From Temnopleurus reevesii (Eukaryota; Echinodermata; Echinoidea; Temnopleuroida; Temnopleuridae): DNA of 13,298 nucleotides. Positions 1 to 9,392 of this stretch are shown here, in pieces. The stretch is taken from contig BQKZ01002336.1 of NCBI GenBank assembly GCA_036244855.1, positions 40,406 through 53,703 on the forward strand, written 5' to 3'. The translations under genes were made by a program, and so were the position numbers. Below the pieces are notes generated by a model. That model had not been told where the DNA came from, ran no database searches, and worked only from the letters and a program-made list of their open reading frames with translations. Each line of letters opens with the position of its first letter. Within the stretch, counting starts at the first letter, position 1.

Positions 1-541
1 AAATAAATCCAGACCAGTTTTAAGATATTGAAATATATGACCATATGTAAGGTATATTTTTATTCAAATTCTAAGCTTATATTTCGATCAAAGACGTTCT
101 ACTCCGGGATAACAAAATACTTTCTGGTACCAAATAACAAAATGGTAGCCCCAGGGTATTGCTAGCAGACAAAATCTTGGCTCAGAAAATGAAAATGTAT
201 CTCCTTATGCTGCTTTTTCTTGTACAATAACATATTTCATTAAATCGATAAATATTACACCTACTGAAATAAGTCAATATATTCTTTGGGTTTCAATCCC
301 CTGTAAGTCTACTTTGACCGTTGAACCTTACACTAACAACACATGTAACGGCTTGTGCAAATACTGGATGGCATACCTCCAGTTAATAGTGCAAGACGAG
401 TCAATGACGAAGAAAACCATTCACGTTGTTGCCTTATTCACTCCCCAAATATATAGTACTCGTATATGATTTGTTTCTGTTTACATTATAACATTCAATA
501 GAACCGCTCGAGTACAAACTATCACCAGCATACTAAAATAT
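1..541. other. No gene or element recognised
   Basis: AT-rich unique-looking sequence, presumably intronic relative to the aquaglyceroporin gene. No long open frame, repeat or RNA gene is visible. Confidence 0.5.
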
Positions 542-713
542 AGCGTGAAGTTTTGCACCTTTAGGTGTGCAGCCGCTGGTATATATATACAATAACAACG
601 GCTTTTGCTGTGCACGGAGATATGCACTTTCTGGTTGAAGATGCCCCAAAATATTTTCCCCAAAGGCTGTCGCTATATAGCTGCTGCACCCCAAATGGCG
701 CAAATTTGCACCC
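542..713. repeat. Degenerate inverted repeat around 38-bp arms
   Basis: The right arm (about 672-713, TATAGCTGCTGCACCCCAAA then TGGCGCAAATTTGCACC) resembles the reverse complement of the left arm (about 542-588: TATACCAGCGGCTGCACACC then TAAAGGTGCAAAACTTC). The match has several mismatches and one gap. It could be an old fold-back element. No target duplication is visible. Confidence 0.35.
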
Positions 714-1227
714 TTATTCCTCAGTGTCTGTTGTAAACAAACACAGAAATAGTTGACCGGACATTTATGACATTCGACCATTGGACCCCATGACAGAAAA
801 AAAATATGCAACTAGAATTCGAGGCGTTGAAGACGTTCAAAATATTTCATGGTTGATCAGAGTAAAATAAATTAGCGGGAATAAAATGATTTTAGCTGTC
901 CTTTACAGTAATTTGTATTCACACCTGGGAACATTCCCATGGTATACCGTTGGCTTATAAACAAAGCGATATTATATAATGACAAAGTTCATGATTAAAA
1001 ATCTAAAGTAATATTATTTAAAGAGCTGATTATTCCAGACCGTCTGTTGTTATTTTTTGTGGCTTGTAATGGTTTCTGTGTAGGCCTCAAATTAAAGTCA
1101 TTTTCAGATACGACTTTAAAAGAATATAAATCATTATAATAACTTTTTAACAATTATCTATTTACTAACTTATTTGGAATTATACACTTATCAGAAACAT
1201 GGTCAGTAACAAAACAGTTTTGTCTTA
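714..1227. other. No gene recognised
   Basis: AT-rich sequence leading up to the first MITE. Open frames over 533-811 are short, do not resemble proteins and overlap the degenerate inverted repeat. Nothing else seen. Confidence 0.5.
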
Positions 1228-1478
1228 AACCTCCGTCACACCTTTGCGTTTTTAGCCTACGTCGGCCGAGCGGGTTTTGTTTTTAAACTTAAAAACGCTC
1301 TCTTGACGGACAGCATACGCAGATCAGACTGTAGGCTGACGTTCATCTTCCGCTCAACGAGCGTACGACGAGCGTCATTTCATCGAATGACCTGCGTCTT
1401 TGTGCGTCAAAGGAGCGTTTTAACTTCCAAAAACGCTTGGCCGACGCAGGCTAAAAACGCAAAGGTGTGACGCAAGCT
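1228..1478. mobile_element. Fold-back MITE, 251 bp, TTA target duplication (Harbinger-like)
   Basis: The two ends are inverted copies of each other over roughly 100 bp. The best block is CGTCACACCTTTGCGTTTTT (1234-1253) and its complement near the right end, followed by AGCCT[A/G]CGTCGGCC on both arms. Further in, the arms stay related (AAAACGCTC..TTGACG). TTA flanks both sides (1225-1227 and 1479-1481). A 3-bp TWA duplication is typical of PIF/Harbinger elements. The interior is CpG-rich, unlike the surrounding DNA, and has no coding capacity. The outermost 6 bp of the arms have diverged. Confidence 0.7.
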
Positions 1479-1903
1479 TTATGAGAATTGTTATGAAAAT
1501 TCTTGGAGTACGCCTAATATCAATTTCGTTTTTTACAAGAACAAAAATAATGAATCGTTTAATGAACGGAAACATCAAAACCTGATAAAAATCTTTATAT
1601 TAATCTACATGATACGCATAATAGTGCTGTGTGGTAAATAATGTGATAAATAGACAATTTTATTCAAAACCAAATGTGAGCGGTGATTCACCAATTTATG
1701 AAAGACTTTAAGAACGACTTTACCCAAAACTTGTATTAGCTCTAGCTCTAGAGAATCTTACACATATTACACTGGTAAACGTACTCGGTATTTTCTTACA
1801 GTCATGCATAACAATTTGGTGAAACACCGCCCAGGAGTTTCAACAAGCCATGAGGGACCCTGATAGAAGAATAAAATGCATGTTGTAAATCCATCTTAAC
1901 CTA
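1479..1903. other. No gene recognised
   Basis: AT-rich spacer between the first MITE and the 170-bp tandem unit. Nothing supported beyond scattered short repeats such as TAGCTCTAGCTCTAG near 1738. Confidence 0.45.
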
Positions 1904-2211
1904 TATCGCCCATCTTCTCACCTCTAATGTGATTGGATTTGTAAATCTGCAAGGTGTAAGTGAAGGTGCAGGTATTCTGATCGATTTATTCTCACCTTGC
2001 ACCCCCCCCCCCCAAAAAGAAAAAGTACACGAAATGTTATACATGGGGAAATTTAGAGAATACATAAAAAGNATATCGCCCATCTTCCCACCTCTAATGC
2101 GATTGGATTTGTAAATCTGCAAGGTGTAAGTGAAGGTGCAGGTATTCTGATCGATTTATTCTCACCTAGGACCCCCCCCCCCCCAAAAAAAAAAAAAAAA
2201 AAAAAAAAAAA
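1904..2211. repeat. Tandem duplication of a 170-bp unit ending in poly-C / poly-A
   Basis: TATCGCCCATCTTC.CACCTC starts at 1904 and again at 2074. The next roughly 95 bp are almost identical in both copies. Copy 1 ends in C12 (2002-2013) plus a short A-rich run; copy 2 ends in C13 (2172-2184) followed by A27 (2185-2211). An N at 2072 lies two bases before the second copy. Open frames here are repeats of the same sequence and not genes. Confidence 0.75.
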
Positions 2212-2529
2212 TGCATCATACAGATATGGGCGTTGTGGCCAGGCGTATGGCCTACCAAATGCCTTTCATCATTTTTACGTTTCAATTTTGCCTGCATCTA
2301 TAAGACCACTTCCCAAATATTTTTTGTGCGGAACGGGACTGTGAAGATTGGAAAATATCCCATTAAAACGCTGTCACCTTTTACATAATTAATCAAATTA
2401 AGAAAATCAATATTCTAATAGGATGCCATCATAACTGTTGCTTTGTTTGGGATTCATTGTCTTAATGCAATACGAAGACGATGAAATGGATATAATATGG
2501 ACGGATAAGTGGTGTTTTCCCCCAAACCA

Positions 2530-2630
2530 TCCTAATGCCTTGTTCAACCCCCGCAACCCCCGCTCTTCCCTCCACCCTATATATATCTCTCTCTGTCTCT
2601 CTCTCCATCCTTCCCTCCATCTCTCTTTCT

Positions 2631-2688
<58 letters not shown>

Positions 2689-2875
2689 TCTATCTATTTA
2701 TTTATCTATCTATCTATATATATCTATCTCTCTATCCCTCTCTCCCTCCATCGCTCTTCTTTCCCTCCTCTAAATGGACCTCTCCTTGTCTCCCCCTCTC
2801 TCTCTTTATCTCTCCCTCTCTTTCTTTCTCCCTCCCTCTCCCCCTTCTCTCTCTCCCATTATTTCATCCATCCTT
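2530..2875. repeat. CT-rich (polypyrimidine) tract with (CT)n microsatellite
   Basis: The plus strand is nearly all pyrimidine. It includes a pure (CT)n run at about 2636-2681 and a (TATC/TTTA)-type tetranucleotide block at about 2689-2730. Long open frames across it encode only Ser/Leu/Pro repeats and are artefacts of composition. Such mirror-symmetric tracts can adopt triplex (H-DNA) structures. Confidence 0.9.
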
Positions 2876-3514
2876 CCATGTTAATCAATATGACCTGATG
2901 TGATTGAGTTTGTGAGGCCATCTATACCGCGGCGGAGAGAACAACTGACAGTAATGCTCACTCTCTTGGGAAAATTGGCATCTCATCACGCAAGCTGAAT
3001 AGGTTCAGCCACACATTTTGTGAAAACATCCAAAATTATATCCAACGTATATTGAGTGTCTTATACAGTCATGTGCGTAGAATCACAAAGGGTACATGCT
3101 TGTCTAACGCCGAAGTAGTTCGGCTTGCGCTTATTTTGATCGGGTACATTTTTGAATGAGAGAATACACCCTTAATGAAATGTGCAACTTTGCATCTTCA
3201 AGGATGCAAAGTAACCCAACACTATAGGGGCCCGTAATATACTAAGAGATACAATCTCTTTTGCAACCAATCGCAAATCTTAGTACATGATTCACCATAG
3301 ACTTACGATTGATAGCATATGATTGATATTCTTTATGTTACGGGGTCAGCCCAAGGAGCACATTAAAGGTTGCAATATTTTACAAAATAACCCCCCCCCC
3401 CTATTAAAAACTGCGGTAGTTAGGGATTTTGTACCCGCGCCATAAAACTTTGCTTGGTTCCTAGTCAAACGACTTATCGACTGAGCTGTTCACTGCTTTC
3501 GTCCGATTCACGGA
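2876..3514. other. Mostly featureless spacer
   Basis: Contains the small stem-loop at 3187-3212, a 6-bp hairpin at 3109-3124 (GCCGAA-GTAG-TTCGGC) and a C11 run at 3391-3401. No coding signal seen. Confidence 0.45.
3187..3212. repeat. Small stem-loop, 10-bp perfect arms
   Basis: ACTTTGCATC (3187-3196) and GATGCAAAGT (3203-3212) are perfect complements around a 6-base loop. No T-run or gene context suggests a function. Confidence 0.4.
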
Positions 3515-3521
3515 TATAAAA
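3515..3521 (+). promoter_or_regulatory. TATA box (TATAAAA) upstream of the 3581 ORF
   Basis: A perfect TATAAAA sits 60 bases before the ATG at 3581. That leaves room for transcription to start about 30 bases downstream (near 3545) with a leader of about 35 bases. TATAAAA is common by chance in AT-rich DNA; the spacing to an 81-codon ORF makes it worth recording. Confidence 0.3.
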
Positions 3522-3580
3522 CATCAAACATCGACTCTCTATCATACGTGAACAGTTAACAATCCATTTCCAGCTAAAAT

Positions 3581-3826
3581 ATGTCGAAGTATCAAACCGT
3601 GGATAATGACAGCTCTAATATCCTAATGTCCATCAGTCAAGAAGAGATGACACACAGCTTAGTTCGTAAATTGTCAAACTTAGAGCGATGTGCTCCCTTA
3701 TTGGGTAGGCTTAAATCCTATACAGCTGCTTCAATTTTTATTTTCGAATATTTTGTGAAAAAAAATTGCAGATTGAGGAAAAAGTCCAAAAATGTAATAT
3801 TGAATCCTAATTGGTACTCCCAGTAA
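3581..3826 (+). CDS. Candidate small ORF or first exon, 81 codons, unrecognised
   Basis: The frame starts at an ATG with A at -3 and runs 81 codons to TAA. I do not recognise the product. The first 44 residues look protein-like: a polar start (MSKYQTVDNDSS), then a likely amphipathic helix (ISQEEMTHSLVRKLSNLERC) and a CAPLLGRL segment. After that comes a hydrophobic stretch (AASIFIFEYFV) and a lysine-rich tail. A possible donor (GGGTAGGC near 3704) falls just before the composition changes, so this may be a first exon rather than a whole gene. A perfect TATA box lies 60 bases upstream. It is on the strand opposite the aquaglyceroporin. An ORF of this length can occur by chance here, so coding status is unproven. 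Confidence 0.25.
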   Translation: MSKYQTVDNDSSNILMSISQEEMTHSLVRKLSNLERCAPLLGRLKSYTAASIFIFEYFVKKNCRLRKKSKNVILNPNWYSQ

Positions 3827-4162
3827 TGCAAGGTGCAACATTGCACTCTTTTTTCTTCATGTGAATAATATCCCTGGAATAGTTTGTAAACCAAATCTAG
3901 TTTACCATGGACATGCCTACATCGCTATAAACGCAAACGTGTGTGACAGGGCCTTATGCGGAGTTCACGTGAAGCGCGGTATCGCTTACTCTAGAATGGA
4001 TACCACAACCAACACCGCATCATCAACATCCATCCCGCATCCCACAATCGCTCCTTTTAGATGGCCCCTTTTGGAGAAATCTATTAAAGTGTTGGAGGGA
4101 TTTTCCCCTTTTTAAAAAGAAAAGTTATCGTCCGTTTAGAAAGAAGTGAGAATATCAAGTGT
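3827..4162. other. No confident gene; open frame present
   Basis: An open frame covers 3861-4115 but starts at GTG, and its only usable ATG (near 3996) leaves about 39 codons. A palindrome TTCACGTGAA (3964-3973) contains an E-box CACGTG. No protein family recognised. Confidence 0.4.
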
Positions 4163-4780
4163 GCCACGATTCAAGAGCTGTAGGCATACCGAAATGTTTG
4201 AAGATAAGAAATGCTTTACGACGTAAGCCAGTTCAGATTTCAAGATTTTAAAATTAGAGTTTTAAGAGCCGAAAAGTTAAAAAATAGTGCTAATTAATAC
4301 ATATAAGATTTCAAAATTGTTTGATTCTAAACAAAAACATGTCGTTTGTGTATGATGAAAACCTTTAGTTAGCTATAAAACCATTGAATATTTACCAAAA
4401 CCATATTTCGAGTTTAAAGATATCTACGAAAGATGTGGACTTATTATGCGTTGTACCGATTGTGGCACGATTCAACAGCCGTTTCTTATCACGTATATGC
4501 CTATACTGAAATGTTCAAACTTCAGAAATGCATTATTACGTAAGCCAGTTCAGATTTTAAGATTTCAATATAAGAGGTCAAATAGTGCTAAATTGTACTT
4601 TAAAAAGTGGTAAAATACACATTTTAAAAATTGTACAATTCTCAAGAAACATACCGTGTGTGTATGATAAAAAGACTTGTGAGCTAAAAATAAATAAATC
4701 AATGGATGTTTACCAAAACCATATTTCGAGTTTACAGATATCTACGGAAGATGTGGACTTATTATGCGTTGTGCCTATTA
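4163..4780. repeat. Two-copy tandem repeat, unit about 300 bp
   Basis: Unit 1 starts CCACGATTCAAGAGC near 4163 and unit 2 starts GCACGATTCAACAGC near 4464. Both then carry ACGTAAGCCAGTTCAGATTT, a GTGTATGAT.AAA block, TACCAAAACCATATTTCGAG, and GATGTGGACTTATTATGCG at the end (4432 and 4750). Unit 2 is about 16 bp longer. Copies are clearly diverged, so the duplication is not recent. No function or known family recognised. Confidence 0.7.
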
Positions 4781-4804
4781 ACGCGACTGTCCACAATACC
4801 TCCT

Positions 4805-4884
4805 ATTTCCCCCATTGGCATTTTCTTTCTCTATGTATTTTCTTCCCTATGTTTTTTTTTCTCTCTATATGTCTCCCCCCTTTT

Positions 4885-4930
<46 letters not shown>

Positions 4931-5390
4931 CCCCTCACTCTATCCATCTTATTGCTCCGCTCTCTCCCTCTCCCAATTTTCTCTCTCCTCTCCCCATTTT
5001 TCTCTTTCCCTCTCACTCTCTCCCTCCCCCTCTCTCTCTCTTACACTCTCTTACTCTCCCCCCATTCTTTTCTCGTCTTCCTTTCCTCATTACATTGTAT
5101 ACACTTTCTCCGTATGTCTCTCTCTTTCTCTCTCTCTTGTATCATTTCTCTTTCTCCGCCCCTATTACTTTCTTCAGCCCTTCTTCTCTGTTATCAAACA
5201 ATCTCATTTAATCTTTAAAGTTATCTCACCATTTGTAAATAGAACATTCTTATCTTTCATCTCGCGTAACATCTTTCTATGCCATCAGACAAACTTCCCA
5301 ATTATTTTCTCAATACATATTCCCCCTTCCATCCTAGTTGATAAGACTCATCCTATCTCCTCGGATCTTCTTTTTTCTTTCATCTGATCT
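4805..5390. repeat. Second polypyrimidine tract with (CT)n microsatellite
   Basis: Pyrimidine-rich on the plus strand throughout, with T-runs at 4851-4860 and 4881-4890 and a (CT)n run at about 4891-4927. It decays to a less biased sequence after about 5190. All three plus-strand frames stay open because CT repeats contain no stop codons; none is a gene. Confidence 0.85.
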
Positions 5391-6399
5391 TTCAATACAA
5401 TTAATTTGCGTCCCAACCGGTCAAGGGAATTCAAATAAATCGTTTTCAAGTTGACCATACCATATCTTCCAAATCGGTTTAAAGGAGTGTGTTTTAGGGT
5501 CATATGTACAGCTGCTACGTGGTGCAGTTACACTGGTGCCCCTACAGCAGACAGAACAACAGACCGAGCAAATGGAAGAGCACGGGGGAATTCGCAGTCG
5601 ATATGGAGAAGCCATGCTGGTGTGACTTCTTCATCTTAGTGGTGTGTTTAATTTCCTTCCCCCTTGCCTTCCTCCCAATCTAGCCTTGCTTATAGGCGCA
5701 ACGATTTATTCTTTTCTCAAAGGTGTGTATTACTTCTTTGCTTTAATAATTTATGCCCTTTATGCGCTGAAAAAAAAGGTTTGTCAATCTAATACCGATT
5801 GATAGTCTCATCGGAAAACATGAGAAATTCCATATTCTACGACAGATTGTGTTAAAAAAAAAAATCTTTTTACGATACCAACAATTTAAAAAGAGCGCCA
5901 TTTAAACCAAATAACCTCTATATACATTTCTCATGTTGTGAGACGTTCTATTATTTTATAGGGGGATTTGAATTGCAAAACAAAAAACATCAAAATACAA
6001 ATTTGATCAAAATTTGACTGTTGCCACTATGGTCACTAATACTGTACATAATATTTGCGAATCGTCACATTAGGCCAACTTCCCCTACCGTAGATATTAA
6101 CTTGAAGCGCACTTAAAAATAAACTTGATATCAGACTGCAATATATATCCGGAAAACGTTCTCTGACACAGAAGCAATCTACAGCGCAAGGCCGACAGAA
6201 GCTAATTGGAGGTTAAAAGGCGGCAAAAACAGTTGTCATTTGTTATTGGATTATAATGATGTATCTTTGGTAGAGCCCTCTAAAACGTCTGTGAGATATC
6301 TTTAATCGAATAAAAAAAAGAAGCTGCATCAAGGAGCTTGGTAACGCAGTGGGACGATCTTTTCTACATTTGTTTTTATCGGTGATGGTCAAATCTGTG
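5391..6399. other. Spacer with one GC-richer island
   Basis: About 5500-5640 is GC-richer than its surroundings and holds a 59-codon ATG frame (5504-5683). The rest, 5684-6399, is AT-rich with no recognisable gene or element. Confidence 0.4.
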
Positions 6400-7016
6400 A
6401 CAGGGTAGGTGGAAGGGGAGGGGTAGGGGTAGAAAGATAAAGGAGGAAGAGATGCAGAGAAAGTGATGGAGTGAAAGAGATGGAGAGATATATAGCAAGG
6501 GTAGAGAGATAAAGGAAGAGAAGGGGGAGGGGCTGTAACAATGGCCAACTTCTCGAGAGAGGAGGGTTATAGAGAGAGAGGGAGAGAGAGAGAGAGAGAG
6601 AGAGAGATGGGGAGAGAGAGAGAGATTATACAGAAAGGGGAGGGAGAGGGAGATAGATAGAGACTGTGTGTGCGTTTGCGTGTGTTTGTGTGTGTGAGAG
6701 AGAGGAGGGGGAGGAGAGAGAGAGATTAAACAGAAATGGGAGGGAGAGGGAGATAGATAGAGACTGTGTGTGTGTGTGCGTGTGTTTGTGTATGTGAGAG
6801 GGGAGGGGAAAGGAGAGATAGAGAGATGGAGAAAGAGGGAGAAAGAAAGATAGAGAAAGGGGCAGGGAGGAAGGAAGATAGAAAGCTTGAGAAATGGGGA
6901 GGCAGTGAGGGAGAGAGAGAAATAGAGTAAGATGGAGGGGAGGGAGGAAGCAGAAGGAGGGTAATCCGAGGGAGGAGGATGGAGTATGACAGAGAGAGAA
7001 AGAGGGGGGGGGGGGA
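6400..7016. repeat. GA-rich (polypurine) tract with G-runs
   Basis: The plus strand is mostly purine, with (GA)n near 6566-6607, a run of 12 G at 7004-7015, and closely spaced G-runs at 6403-6429 (GGG, GGGG, GGGG, GGGG) that approach a G-quadruplex pattern, although the first loop is long. It is complementary in composition to the CT tracts at 2530-2875 and 4805-5390. Confidence 0.85.
6621..6820. repeat. 100-bp minisatellite, two units, inside the GA tract
   Basis: AGAGATTA.ACAGAAA.GGGAG begins at 6621 and again exactly 100 bases later at 6721. Both units continue through GATAGATAGAGACTGTGTGT and a (GT)n/CGTGTGTTTG block before returning to GA repeats. The second unit fades after about 6805. 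Confidence 0.75.
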
Positions 7017-7723
7017 TGAAGTTACGTGAACTTTTAGGTTATAATAAGAGAAGAAAGGGTAATGAAAATGGTCAAAGTGGAATTTGCACTAATCTCATTT
7101 TTAGATGACCGTTCCCTAATTTCCTTACAAGTTAATTATGTATATAATTTAGATTAACAAAGTTAGGTTATTCATCAAACTTCCCCAAAATGATTCATTA
7201 ATAAGGGAACTCGATTGAAAATAAAGCTTATGCAAGTCGATATACATGTATCATTCCTCGGAAGAAATAAATGCAATTTAATTAAAATGCCATCCCACTA
7301 CACGATCATTTTGACTTCCCAAAAGTACACCCATCATCCAATGAGACTCTTGGTGAGGACAGCAGTCAAAGAAAAGGACGAATTTATTTTCGGGCTGATT
7401 AGAACTTAATGAAACTTGAAAGTTGAATGACCGTGAACTCGTTCACTCAGCGAGCTTGATTTATTCAAAGTCTGAATCTCAATAAATTTACGTGAATTCC
7501 TTTTCCTGAAGGAAGAAGAGGAGTTTTGTCGATAGCGTCACTCATTTTCCCTTAACTCACCCCCCTTCCATCCACCCCAGCAGCGTTGAAACGAACCAAA
7601 TAAAGGCCTATAGCTATTCGCATTTGCGCTAATTCTGCTTTACCGATTAATTATTATTCTAGCGGCAGAATGCCTCCGTATTATTTTTTTTTAATCTTTT
7701 TCCTATATCACAATCTAAAATAC
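7017..7723. other. No gene recognised
   Basis: AT-rich spacer between the GA tract and the MITE at 7727. A 64-codon frame at 7215-7409 resembles no protein I know. Short symmetry such as GTGAAC-TC-GTTCAC near 7431 is unremarkable. Confidence 0.45.
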
Positions 7724-7726
7724 TAA

Positions 7727-7896
7727 GGGGGTGTTGCTCAAAATCAACTGCAGATCAACTGCAACTTTACAAATTGTAACGCGCACTTTCATTCGCGCGC
7801 GATATGCGCATTTAACGAGACGCGCATGAAACAATGATTGGCGCGTTCCGATCAACTGCAACTTGCGATCAATTGCAACTTTTGGGCAACACCCCC
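7727..7896. mobile_element. MITE, 170 bp, TAA target duplication (Harbinger-like)
   Basis: The left end GGGGGTGTTGC matches the complement of the right end GCAACACCCCC, and the similarity continues inward through repeated ATCAACTGCA / TTGCAATTGATC motifs. TAA flanks both sides (7724-7726 and 7897-7899). The core is strongly CpG-rich (CGCGCGCGATATGCGC), with GCGC motifs on both arms. There is no coding capacity. The TAA duplication and G-run termini suggest mobilisation by a Harbinger-type transposase; superfamily assignment is inference. Confidence 0.7.
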
Positions 7897-8651
7897 TAAG
7901 TGTCTGCTGTTGGTGAATGACGAATGCCATTTAAGGAAGTCCCAATCAAGGGATTAAGATATCTATTGATTCAATCATAAACTTCAATTGTCTTTTCTTT
8001 ATTAATCCATTGCAACTATTTCTGATTTTTTTCAGAGAAATCCTCCATTTGAAAATAAATGAAGATGAACGAATAAATGAATGATAAATGAATAACAATT
8101 TACACTTGATATCTAATCAGAACTTTAAATTTCCAAAAGAGGAGCTACAGAAATTCGATACGATTGCTATCTTCAATTGTAAATGAAAGCTGAGATTGTA
8201 TACTGTCAAAAAGATTTACAAAATGAGTATAAAGCTCAAATAAAGTTTTGGTATAAGCAAATATTTTTGTCCCTGAATTTTGTCTTCAAATGTGAATAAA
8301 ATGAAATATAGTATTATGAACATATTGTAAAAAAAAAAAAGATTGTGTGAAAAATGAATGAGTTTGTGTAAAGTCATAAGGTAAGGTCTGCAAAATATCT
8401 CAGTCCCGGGAGACTGAATAATTTGTTTTCTTTCTTGATAAAGAACACCTTCTCATAAAAAAAATTGGATGAAAATTTCAGAATTTAGGTTTTTAATTTT
8501 TTGTTTCTGAGTTGGTATCTTTCAATTTGGCTAAATGAAATACGTAAATCTTGTAACAGGCTATTATTTACTATGTAGAATATGGCAGTTTTGAGGGAAA
8601 TTATGTTTTTTTTTTATTTGTTCACATTAATGAGACCAATATTAGACTAAA

Positions 8652-8805
8652 CCCTGCTGGAAAGAACACACACATTCACAGTGTGAAACACACTGTGATT
8701 CACAGTGTGAATCACACACTTCTCCACAGTGTTAAATTGGGGCGTTTTCACAGTGTGATTCACACTGTGACCACACTGTGAATGTGTGTGTTCTTTCCAG
8801 CAGGG
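8652..8805. mobile_element. Fold-back element, 154 bp, perfect 34-bp terminal inverted repeats
   Basis: Positions 8652-8685 and 8772-8805 are perfect reverse complements, beginning CCCTGCTGGAAAGAACACAC. The interior is built from further copies of CACAGTGTG and its near-palindromic partner CACACTGTG, so the element can fold almost end to end. Flanks are AAA and AAAA, which gives no clear target duplication and leaves the superfamily open. It is absent from the second copy of the surrounding duplication. No coding capacity. Confidence 0.65.
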
Positions 8806-9124
8806 AAAATATGTGGATCAAGAACCTAAAACATCCCCGTAAACTTTTAAAAGGGAAGGACGCCTGGATCCGCCTATGAACAACGAACACGAATTGTAAG
8901 CTACATTTAACATGCATCCGATGTGACGGTCATCATTTTCCTCATAGGAGAATACCAGCATCAGGATGCGTGTGCATAATCTAAATACTAATCTGCTAAT
9001 GGATAGGCTTCGTGTTGGAAGTTTATTTTAGAACTGGAGAAAATTAGGCGTACGGTACATCAGTTACTATATGAACAATCTAGAAAAATACATTACAGAT
9101 GTTCCCATTTATGAAGATTGGATG

Positions 9125-9144
9125 ATATACATGTACATGTATAT
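9125..9144. repeat. Perfect 20-bp palindrome
   Basis: ATATACATGTACATGTATAT reads the same on both strands. It lies immediately beyond the 3' tail of SINE copy 1. Probably AT-rich simple sequence. Confidence 0.5.
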
Positions 9145-9213
9145 TATTATATGCAATTATATAGCGCACGTATCCACTTTGCTGAGTGCTCAAGGTCCAT
9201 TGCATTATCATTA

Positions 9214-9392
9214 AGGCCCGAGCACACTAAACACGGCACGGCATCACGGCACGGTATTTACGCGATTTCTCCCCTGTGATTGGCCAATTGTTGAATATCC
9301 TGTGCGCGGAGGAGCGCGCTGACCAATAGCAACCAAGATAGCGCGTAAATACCGTGCCGTTATGCCGTGCCGTGTCTGGTGTGCCCGGGCCT
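9214..9392. mobile_element. MITE, 179 bp, inserted inside a SINE; TTA target duplication
   Basis: Left end AGGCCCGAGCACACTAAACA and the complement of the right end AGGCCCGGGCACACCAGACA match closely, and the arms continue through CGGCACGGCAT.ACGGCACGG and TATTTACGCG. TTA flanks both sides (9211-9213 and 9393-9395). Removing the element and one TTA restores continuous SINE sequence (ATTATCATTACCCTGG), and the paralogous copy shows the uninterrupted form at 10695-10710. The interior contains ATTGGCCAAT (9279-9288) and another CCAAT (near 9322), which are CCAAT-box matches. No coding capacity. Confidence 0.75.

Noticed and set aside
1901..2122. Overlapping open frames on both strands
   Set aside because: They arise from the duplicated 170-bp unit, include an N codon and start partly at non-ATG codons.
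2438..2903. Two plus-strand open frames of 111 and 122 codons
   Set aside because: They are open only because CT repeats lack stop codons; the products are Ser/Leu/Pro/Tyr repeats.
542..3840. Recurring GGTGCAA/TTGCACC motifs near 550, 700, 3186 and 3831 as a dispersed element
   Set aside because: The shared stretch is too short and too variable to tell from chance.
4585..5387. Plus-strand frames of 170-208 codons and a minus-strand Arg/Glu frame
   Set aside because: They read through the polypyrimidine tract in all frames and show only low-complexity repeats.
8400..8417. TCAGTC-CCGGGA-GACTGA hairpin as a regulatory stem
   Set aside because: Six-base arms only, with no context suggesting function.
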